In this document: positions 1 through 5,469 of the stretch, piece by piece
Position numbering within the stretch: position 1 is the first letter of the stretch
Layout: the number at the start of each line of letters is the position of its first letter
Source: Deltaproteobacteria bacterium
Lineage (GTDB): Bacteria > Desulfobacterota > Dissulfuribacteria > Dissulfuribacterales > UBA3076
Assembly (NCBI GenBank): GCA_013138705.1
Contig: WTCF01000076.1
Location: forward strand, 1 to 5,469
Direction of reading: 5' to 3'
DNA: 5,469 bases
Program-made: the position numbers and the translations under genes
Notes under the pieces: model-generated
Told to the model about the DNA's origin: nothing
The model's input: only the letters and a program-made list of their open reading frames with translations
Database searches by the model: none

Positions 1-1
1 T

Positions 2-2560
2 GATCTGATACAGAGGACCACCATAGTCTCAAGGGATACGCTTGGTGAAGTTTGGTCTGAGAAACAGAGCCCTTTTCATGCGGTTCCCAAGGTTAGAGAC
101 AAGGCTTCAGTAGAAGTAAAGGAGATAGATCTCTCTGTGCTAACGGATGAGGAACTGGTAGCCATGTCAAAAGACAGGGTATTGGCACTCAATCTCAAGG
201 AGATGAAACAGATAAGGGAGTATGTCCAAAGGCCTGATGTGCAGGAAGAAAGGGCCAAAGTCGGGCTTACGGGACGACTTACCGACCTTGAACTTGAGGC
301 CCTTGCCCAGACCTGGTCCGAACACTGCAAACACAAGATCTTTAACTCCATCATTGATTACAGGAATGAGGAAGGGAAAAAGACAGTAATTGAGAGCCTT
401 TTTGATACTTATATCCAGGGAGGGACCAAGGAGATCCGCAACAGGCTGAAATCCAATGACTGGTGTCTTTCTGTATTTAAAGACAATGCCGGTGTGATCC
501 GATTCAACGATCGTTATAATGTTGTTTTTAAGGTCGAGACCCATAACAGCCCTTCGGCCCTTGATCCCTATGGCGGTGCCCTTACAGGGATCGTAGGGGT
601 AAACAGGGACCCGTTTGGGACTGGTATGGGGGCAAAGCTGATATTCAACACCAATGTATTTTGCTTTGGGCCTCCGGATTACGACATGCCCCTTCCCAAA
701 GGACTGCTTCACCCCAAACGCATATTCGAAGGTGTACGAGAAGGCGTTGAACACGGGGGTAACCAGAGTGGCATCCCCACAGTAAACGGGTCTATCCTCT
801 TCGACGAACGCTACCTGGGTAAACCCCTTGTTTTCTGCGGTACAGGGGGCATTATGCCAAAGGAGATTTGCAACAGGCCCGGCCAAGATAAAAATGCCCG
901 CCCGGGAGACGCCATAGTCATGTGCGGCGGCCGCATAGGAAAGGATGGGATTCACGGGGCAACCTTCTCCTCTGAGGAGCTGCATGAGGGCTCCCCGGCT
1001 ACGGCAGTGCAGATAGGAGATCCAATAACGCAGAAGAAAATGACAGACTTTCTCCTGAGGGCACGAGACCTTTGCCTGTACAGTTCCATTACTGATAATG
1101 GCGCAGGAGGTCTTTCATCCTCTGTTGGTGAGATGGCACAGGAAACAAATGGATTCGAGCTCTATCTTGACCAAGCGCCTTTGAAATATCCAGGGCTTCA
1201 GCCATGGGAAATACTGCTTTCCGAGGCCCAGGAGCGGATGACTGTGGCAGTCCCCGGGGATAGACTGGACGAGTTTATGGGCCTTGCAGAAAAGATGGAC
1301 GTTGAGGCCACGATGCTCGGAAACTTCACCGACTCGGGAAAATTCCACTGCTTGTACCAGGGAAAAACCGCGGCATATCTGGACCTGGACTTTGTGCATA
1401 ACGGACTTCCCAGGCTTGCACTCACTGCAGTCTGGACTCCCCCCGTACATGAGGAACCCGAGCTGCCTGAACCTGCAGATCTCGGCGCAGATCTCAAGGC
1501 CTTGCTTTCTCGCTATAACGTGTGCAGCAAGGAGTATGTAGTCCGCCAGTATGACCATGAGGTCCAGGGAGGGAGCGTTATAAAGCCCCTCACAGGGGCA
1601 AAAGACGACGGCCCGAGCGATGCCGCGGTCTTGAGGCCGGACCTTGAATCCTTCGAAGGCCTGGTGGTAGCCCATGGGATCTGTCCTCGCTACAGCGACA
1701 TAGACACCTTTCACATGGTGTGCTGTGCGGTTGATGAGGCAGTAAGAAACGCCATATCCGTAGGAGGCAGCCTGGACCTTATGGCCGGCCTTGACAACTT
1801 CTGCTGGTGCGACCCGGTCCAGTCGGAAAAGACCCCGGACGGTCATTACAAATTGGCTCAGTTGGTAAGAGCAAACCAGGCCCTGTACCAGATTTGCACT
1901 ACCTATGGTGTGCCATGCATCTCAGGTAAAGATAGCATGAAAAACGATGCCACTATCGGCGGGGTAAAGATATCCATCCCGCCTACCCTGCTATTCTCGG
2001 TAGTAAGCCGCATACAAGATGTGCGGCTTGCAGTAACCATGGATGCAAAACACCCTGGAGACCTGGTCTATGTGCTTGGAGCAACTTATCCTGAGCTGGG
2101 TGCTTCTGAATACCACGCCAGGTATAATTATATTGGAAACAATATACCGAAAGTAAGGATGAAAGACGCGCTGGCCAGGTACCGTGCCCTTACAGATGCC
2201 ATATATCAGGGCATTGTCTCATCCTGCCATGACTGTTCTGACGGTGGATTGGGAATTTCACTGGCAGAGGTCGCTTTCAGTGGTGACCTGGGTATGGTAA
2301 TAGACTTAGGTGCTGTAATTGCCAAAGATATCGACCGCCTGGACACATTGCTCTTTAGTGAAAGCCAGAGCCGCTTTGTTGTTACCATTAGGAAGGAGCA
2401 TCAACAGTCTTTTGAGAATACAATGGGAGATACAGGCTGTGCCATGGTAGGCGAGGTGATCAGAAAGCCTGCATTTACACTTGAATGTTCAGGGAAAATA
2501 GTAGTAAATGAGGGCCTGAGCTCCCTAAAAAATGCCTGGAAAAGGCCCTTGGCCTGGTAG
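2..2560 (+). CDS. purL: Phosphoribosylformylglycinamidine (FGAM) synthase, PurL subunit, long form; 5' end outside window
   Basis: Cytosolic enzyme of de novo purine synthesis: FGAR + ATP + glutamine-derived ammonia gives FGAM + ADP + Pi. The frame is open from base 2, giving 852 visible residues and a TAG stop at 2558-2560. In visible numbering, a linker region (about 45-125) ends in TWSEHCKHK (104-112). A first AIR-synthase-like half follows with HNSPS (181-185), GGNQSGIP (252-259), GIHGATFSSEEL (316-327) and DNGAGGLSSSVGEM (365-378). A second half carries KDDGPSDAAV (534-543), SGKDSMKN (641-648) and DCSDGGLG (744-751). These are hallmark PurL motifs. The protein ends soon after the second half, so it has no C-terminal glutaminase domain. 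A separate PurQ must supply ammonia, and none is in the window. The visible part already exceeds the usual 720-750 residues of small PurL. I infer a long form whose missing N-terminus may carry a fused PurS-like domain. GTG at 137 is in frame but lies inside conserved-looking coding sequence, so it is unlikely to be the start. The usual second His of HNHP is Ser here. Confidence 0.95.
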   Translation, partial: DLIQRTTIVSRDTLGEVWSEKQSPFHAVPKVRDKASVEVKEIDLSVLTDEELVAMSKDRVLALNLKEMKQIREYVQRPDVQEERAKVGLTGRLTDLELEALAQTWSEHCKHKIFNSIIDYRNEEGKKTVIESLFDTYIQGGTKEIRNRLKSNDWCLSVFKDNAGVIRFNDRYNVVFKVETHNSPSALDPYGGALTGIVGVNRDPFGTGMGAKLIFNTNVFCFGPPDYDMPLPKGLLHPKRIFEGVREGVEHGGNQSGIPTVNGSILFDERYLGKPLVFCGTGGIMPKEICNRPGQDKNARPGDAIVMCGGRIGKDGIHGATFSSEELHEGSPATAVQIGDPITQKKMTDFLLRARDLCLYSSITDNGAGGLSSSVGEMAQETNGFELYLDQAPLKYPGLQPWEILLSEAQERMTVAVPGDRLDEFMGLAEKMDVEATMLGNFTDSGKFHCLYQGKTAAYLDLDFVHNGLPRLALTAVWTPPVHEEPELPEPADLGADLKALLSRYNVCSKEYVVRQYDHEVQGGSVIKPLTGAKDDGPSDAAVLRPDLESFEGLVVAHGICPRYSDIDTFHMVCCAVDEAVRNAISVGGSLDLMAGLDNFCWCDPVQSEKTPDGHYKLAQLVRANQALYQICTTYGVPCISGKDSMKNDATIGGVKISIPPTLLFSVVSRIQDVRLAVTMDAKHPGDLVYVLGATYPELGASEYHARYNYIGNNIPKVRMKDALARYRALTDAIYQGIVSSCHDCSDGGLGISLAEVAFSGDLGMVIDLGAVIAKDIDRLDTLLFSESQSRFVVTIRKEHQQSFENTMGDTGCAMVGEVIRKPAFTLECSGKIVVNEGLSSLKNAWKRPLAW

Positions 2561-2577
2561 GGACTCTTAATCCACCA

Positions 2578-3075
2578 GTGACAGATAACAAGAAAAATAT
2601 TCTGTCAGAAGAGGCATTTCTCATACTTCACTCAGGAGAAATTCCAGAGGTCGCATATCACAGCTCAATCCATTACCTTACTGAAGATCCTGAAGGGCCT
2701 TTACTTAATATTGAACCGCGGGATCTCATATCCCTTGAGGAGGCTGTTGTTCAGCGCTACAGGACTATTGTTCTGAGAGATCTCACACCTGAAAATCGGG
2801 ACAGGAGTATTTACAGAGGGCTAAAAAGATGTGCGGCGAACTGGAAGCGCCTTGTCAACTTTTCCGATAAAAGAAGTATAGACATTTCCTCCATACGCAA
2901 AGAGGTAATTGAGGCCTTGAAGGACTTTTTAAGTCAGGAAATTATGGACATAAGCTCAGGCAAAAGAAAAACCTGTATAAATTGCTCTTATTCCGTATTG
3001 ACGGAATTGGCATACGGCCTGGGCCTGTCAAGAGATGATCTGCCCGCACGGGAAAAATTCAGTAACCATGATTAG
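2578..3075 (+). CDS. Hypothetical protein, 165 aa, soluble, with C-terminal CxxC
   Basis: I do not recognise a family. The GTG start lies 17 bases after the purL stop. The frame is closed upstream by TGA at 2509-2511, with no ATG or other GTG between, so GTG 2578 is the best start. A GGTAGGGA stretch at 2556-2563 could serve as a ribosome site, though at 14 bases it is rather far away. The protein is charged and has no signal peptide or membrane segment. The N-terminal third holds YHSSIHYLTEDPEGPLL (27-43). The middle (about 50-94) looks helical and is rich in Arg/Glu, including RYRTIVLRDLTPENRDRSIYR (60-80 region) and a Trp at 89. A further helical stretch (about 105-125) precedes CINC (133-136). 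Cysteines are at 85, 133 and 136 only, so one CxxC pair could be redox-active or half of a metal site; this is speculation. The last codons overlap the start of the membrane-protein gene by 8 bases, which suggests coupled translation. The reading frame is intact and codon use matches its neighbours, so I think it is a real gene of unknown role. Confidence 0.8.
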   Translation: MTDNKKNILSEEAFLILHSGEIPEVAYHSSIHYLTEDPEGPLLNIEPRDLISLEEAVVQRYRTIVLRDLTPENRDRSIYRGLKRCAANWKRLVNFSDKRSIDISSIRKEVIEALKDFLSQEIMDISSGKRKTCINCSYSVLTELAYGLGLSRDDLPAREKFSNHD

Positions 3076-4156
3076 TAGCCGCGATAACAACAAATTAGTG
3101 ACCTTCCTGGCCCTAGGGCTTGCAGGGCTGGTCCTGGCCATGGGGCTGAGGCTCTTTCTGCCATTTTTTGAACCGATAGCCTGGGCCATTATCTTGGCCC
3201 TTTTCTTTTACCCGATATACAGATGGATAAGACGAACTCTTAAGGTATCTGAAGGCCTGGCGTCCCTGGGGATGTGTATTCTTATAATCGCTTTTATCAT
3301 AATTCCGGTCTTTGCACTTTTGGGAAGCCTGACTACCGAGGTAATAAGAGTATACACCGAGGTACAGGAGGACCTCCATACAGGTGATTTTAACATAGTG
3401 CCGGATAGGGACAAATTTCCCATACTTAACAAGACAGTGACTAACGCCCTTGATATCCTCAAGACTCATGAGACAAGGGTCAAGGAAATACTAATTGATC
3501 TCTCAAAGAAGATGGGTGAATTTTTCCTGAAGCAGGGGACAGTGATGTTCAAAAATGTAGCCAGCATCATCTTCAAGGCCGCCCTGATGCTGATAACACT
3601 TTTCTATATTTTTAAAGATGGGGAGCGAATGCTTCAGACCCTTAAAGACCTGTTGCCTCTCCCAAAGCGTGATGTGGAAAACTTTGCAAAGGTCATGGAT
3701 GACGTCTTATCTGCCACCCTTTACGGGAACCTGCTGAACGCAGTTATACAAGGGAGTGTTGGCGTCTTTATCATGTGGTCGCTTGATTTCTCTGCTGCTT
3801 TACTCTGGGGCATGATAATGGGGCTTACCACCTTTATACCAATGATAGGACCAGCTCTGGTGTGGCTCCCTGCCACAATCTACCTGTTCTTAGCTGGATT
3901 CTATCTTAAGGCCGCAATACTCCTTGTTTTTAGTATCCTGATAATCAGCCAAATAGACTATTTCCTGAGGCCCCTCTTTATTAGCGGCAAGACCCAGATA
4001 CACACCCTTATCCTGTTTTTCAGCATACTGGGAGGGCTTAGCGTCTTTGGTTTCCTCGGGTTAATACTCGGGCCGATACTGATGGCCCTGTGCGTGTCTA
4101 TTCTCGAACTCTACCGTCTGAATTCATTGGGTCGGACACGGGAAAAGGGAGCTTGA
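3068..4156 (+). CDS. AI-2E transporter / PerM (UPF0118) family membrane protein
   Basis: Polytopic inner-membrane protein of 362 residues, a normal length for the family (about 340-380). Hydrophobic segments lie near residues 10-30, 35-52, 66-87, 165-183, 222-240, 243-277, 280-298 and 311-345. A charged loop of about 75 residues (90-164) separates the third and fourth, as is typical. Family signatures are in the C-terminal half: FIPMIGPALVWLPA (256-269), QIDYFLRPLFISG (295-307) and HTLILFFSILGGL (312-324) followed by FGFLGLILGPIL (327-338). Members include TqsA, linked to autoinducer-2 export, and others linked to Na+(Li+)/H+ exchange or of unknown substrate, so the substrate cannot be named. 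I chose ATG 3068 because it overlaps the upstream gene by only 8 bases and puts the first membrane segment about 9 residues in. An in-frame ATG at 3035 would add 11 polar residues and a 41-base overlap. Neither start has a strong Shine-Dalgarno; CGGGAAA at 3049-3055 is a weak candidate for 3068. Ends in TGA. Confidence 0.9.
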   Translation: MISSRDNNKLVTFLALGLAGLVLAMGLRLFLPFFEPIAWAIILALFFYPIYRWIRRTLKVSEGLASLGMCILIIAFIIIPVFALLGSLTTEVIRVYTEVQEDLHTGDFNIVPDRDKFPILNKTVTNALDILKTHETRVKEILIDLSKKMGEFFLKQGTVMFKNVASIIFKAALMLITLFYIFKDGERMLQTLKDLLPLPKRDVENFAKVMDDVLSATLYGNLLNAVIQGSVGVFIMWSLDFSAALLWGMIMGLTTFIPMIGPALVWLPATIYLFLAGFYLKAAILLVFSILIISQIDYFLRPLFISGKTQIHTLILFFSILGGLSVFGFLGLILGPILMALCVSILELYRLNSLGRTREKGA

Positions 4157-4168
4157 GTATCTCATTAA

Positions 4169-5086
4169 ATGAGCAGTGAAAAACCAGGTTATCTGAGATT
4201 ACTTGAAAGCGGAGAGCTGCAGCGACGGGCCGACAAGGCTTGGGAATCCATGTCTTGCTGTAAGCTCTGTCTTCATCTTTGCCGGACAAACAGACTTGAA
4301 GGCGAGCAGGGGTTTTGCAAAATCACCGACCAGGCAATAGTTGCCAGCTATGGTCCACACTTTGGAGAAGAGGCCCCTTTGGTAGGTAGAAAAGGATCAG
4401 GAACTGTCTTTTTCTCCTGGTGCAACTTGAGGTGTCTATATTGTCAAAACTATGAAATAAGCCACTTGGGGGCCGGCCAGGCTGTATCCACCGAGGTCCT
4501 GGCCTTTTGCTTTCTGTCTTTACAGAAAGACGGATGCCACAACATAAACTTCGTAACGCCATCCCATGTAGTGCCTTTTATATTGAAGGCCCTGGTGTTG
4601 GCTGCCAGGGGAGGGTTGTCCATACCTCTTGTTTACAACACCGGGGGATATGATTCTATCAGGACCTTACGGCTACTCGACGGGGTAATAGATATTTACA
4701 TGCCGGACTTCAAGTACTGGGATAAAGACGTTGGAAAACGTCTATCAGATATAGCCCGCTATCCTCAGGTGGCAATGAAAGCAATCAAGGAGATGCACAG
4801 GCAGGTGGGAGACCTGATAATAGGCCCTGACGGAGTTGCGAAAAGGGGCCTTTTGATAAGGCACCTTGTCCTGCCCGGAGGACTGAGTGGCACGAAATCC
4901 GTACTGAAGTTCATTGCTGAAGAGATTTCTCCAAATACTTACGTAAACGTAATGGACCAGTACAGACCATGCGGCACAGCACATAAACATCCCCCCTTGG
5001 ATCGCAGGATCACACCGGAAGAGTATGCCGAGGCCTTAAGGGCCGCAAGGGATGTTGGACTCAACAGGCTTGATAAGCGCAGATGA
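4169..5086 (+). CDS. Radical SAM protein, PflX-like (COG1313 type, related to pyruvate formate-lyase activating enzymes)
   Basis: Predicted cytosolic iron-sulfur protein of 305 residues, a usual length for this group. The radical SAM cluster motif is CNLRCLYC, with cysteines at 85, 89 and 92 (CxxxCxxC) that would hold the 4Fe-4S cluster cleaving S-adenosylmethionine. The following CQNYEIS, then NINFVTPSH (125-133), VYNTGGYDS (155-163), DIYMPDFKYWD (175-185) and RHLVLPGG (231-238) are the conserved blocks I associate with PflX-type proteins. Before the barrel lies a second Cys group at 30, 31, 34, 38 and 50 (CCKLCLHLC, then GEQGFC), which may bind a further metal or cluster. The family is named for resemblance to glycyl-radical-enzyme activases, but its substrate is not established to my knowledge, and no glycyl radical enzyme lies in the window. 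The start ATG is 12 bases after the permease stop. A GGGAG at 4147-4151 is too distant to be convincing as its ribosome site. The TGA stop is within ATGA, shared with the next gene. Confidence 0.93.
   Translation: MSSEKPGYLRLLESGELQRRADKAWESMSCCKLCLHLCRTNRLEGEQGFCKITDQAIVASYGPHFGEEAPLVGRKGSGTVFFSWCNLRCLYCQNYEISHLGAGQAVSTEVLAFCFLSLQKDGCHNINFVTPSHVVPFILKALVLAARGGLSIPLVYNTGGYDSIRTLRLLDGVIDIYMPDFKYWDKDVGKRLSDIARYPQVAMKAIKEMHRQVGDLIIGPDGVAKRGLLIRHLVLPGGLSGTKSVLKFIAEEISPNTYVNVMDQYRPCGTAHKHPPLDRRITPEEYAEALRAARDVGLNRLDKRR
5083..5086 (+). other. ATGA start/stop overlap (translational coupling site)
   Basis: The phosphatase start ATG (5083-5085) and the radical SAM stop TGA (5084-5086) share bases. 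Such overlaps usually mark termination-reinitiation coupling. The lack of an evident ribosome site just upstream fits this, and it is the firmest sign that these two genes are made together. Confidence 0.8.
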
Positions 5087-5469
5087 TAATCCCGGCTGGA
5101 AAAATCTTTGCCATAGGTGATATCCACGGTTGTCTTGACAAACTAAAGACTCTCCTTGGCATGATTCAATTAGACTGGGACAAGGACCTGATGGTCTTTC
5201 TTGGAGACTATGTGGACCGAGGACAGGATTCTCGAGGGGTAATAGAGATGTTGCTCGATCTAAAGAAAGAACATGCGGATCGGCTAATATTTCTAAAGGG
5301 AAACCATGAATGGATGTTTATGCAGTTCCTCAAGGGCGAGGACCATGATATATTTCTCCCAAACGGTGGCAGAAAGACCCTTGAGAGTTATTCGGTTGAA
5401 AAGGGCAAAATAGATATACCCCAAAGCCACCGGGATTTTCTTGATCACCTGGATTTGTATTTTGAGACC
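5083..5469 (+). CDS. PPP-family metallophosphatase (Ser/Thr protein phosphatase-like), 3' end outside window
   Basis: The first 129 residues of a calcineurin-like metallophosphoesterase, open to the last base of the window. All three metal-binding PPP motifs in the visible part are intact: GDIHG (12-16), GDYVDRG (41-47) and GNHE (73-76). These supply the Asp, His and Asn ligands of a dinuclear metal centre and the catalytic His. NGGRKTLESY (94-103) is a block often seen after GNHE in bacterial members. Relatives include the PrpA/PrpB protein phosphatases and ApaH diadenosine tetraphosphatase. The GDxVDRG form fits both, so whether the substrate is a phosphoprotein or a dinucleotide cannot be settled from this fragment. 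There is no signal peptide, so it is probably cytosolic. The ATG at 5083 overlaps the upstream TGA (ATGA). No good Shine-Dalgarno precedes it, so translation probably depends on reinitiation by ribosomes finishing the radical SAM gene. Later His ligands expected in this family lie beyond the edge. Confidence 0.93.
   Translation, partial: MIIPAGKIFAIGDIHGCLDKLKTLLGMIQLDWDKDLMVFLGDYVDRGQDSRGVIEMLLDLKKEHADRLIFLKGNHEWMFMQFLKGEDHDIFLPNGGRKTLESYSVEKGKIDIPQSHRDFLDHLDLYFET

Noticed and set aside
167..985. Long open frame of 272 codons on the - strand
   Set aside because: It lies fully antisense to conserved PurL sequence; its translation has no recognisable motif and looks like a shadow of the real gene.
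1115..1846. Open frame of 243 codons on the - strand
   Set aside because: It is also antisense to conserved PurL blocks, with no family resemblance and no space for its own regulatory signals.
2543..2555. Small hairpin AGGCC-CTT-GGCCT at the end of purL
   Set aside because: The 5-base stem has no following T-run and sits in the last purL codons, so it is not credible as a terminator.
3035..3067. Upstream ATG for the AI-2E-family gene
   Set aside because: It would add 11 polar residues and lengthen the overlap to 41 bases, with no properly spaced ribosome site. ATG 3068 is preferred, though the upstream start cannot be excluded.
4510..4529. Perfect 8-base inverted repeat (CTTTCTGT / ACAGAAAG) with a 4-base loop
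   Set aside because: It lies inside the radical SAM coding region, is AT-rich with no T-tract after it, and a stem of this size is expected about once by chance in a window this long.
4590..4610. Imperfect inverted repeat CCCTGG / CCAGGG
   Set aside because: A 6-base stem with a 9-base loop inside a coding region is at chance level.

Overview
The window is a stretch of ordinary bacterial chromosome. It is almost wholly coding, with five genes on the + strand packed head to tail. Codon use is uniform across it, rich in AGG/AGA arginine and ATA isoleucine codons, with intermediate GC. The style of the long PurL, together with a PflX-like radical SAM protein and an AI-2E-family permease, suggests an anaerobic bacterium of the Desulfobacterota (former Deltaproteobacteria) type. 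This assignment rests on protein resemblance from memory, not on a search.

Layout. Positions 2-2560 hold most of purL, a FGAM synthase whose 5' end lies outside the window. After 17 bases comes a 165-residue protein I do not recognise (2578-3075). It overlaps by 8 bases the start of a polytopic membrane protein of the AI-2E transporter/PerM family (3068-4156). After 12 bases comes a PflX-type radical SAM protein (4169-5086). An ATGA overlap then leads into a PPP-family metallophosphatase (5083 to the right edge), which is cut off after about 129 residues.

The spacings are +17, -8, +12 and -4 bases, and no terminator or promoter is visible between the genes. This suggests one transcript with translational coupling. 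The five proteins do not form a recognisable pathway: purine synthesis, a permease-like protein, a radical SAM protein with no target enzyme in view, and a phosphatase. The cluster may be a housekeeping operon of convenience rather than a dedicated system. No RNA genes, mobile elements, CRISPR arrays or long repeats were found, and no intergenic gap exceeds 17 bases. I see no clear evidence of a novel system. The best candidates for follow-up are the unknown 165-residue protein and the orphan radical SAM/phosphatase pair.
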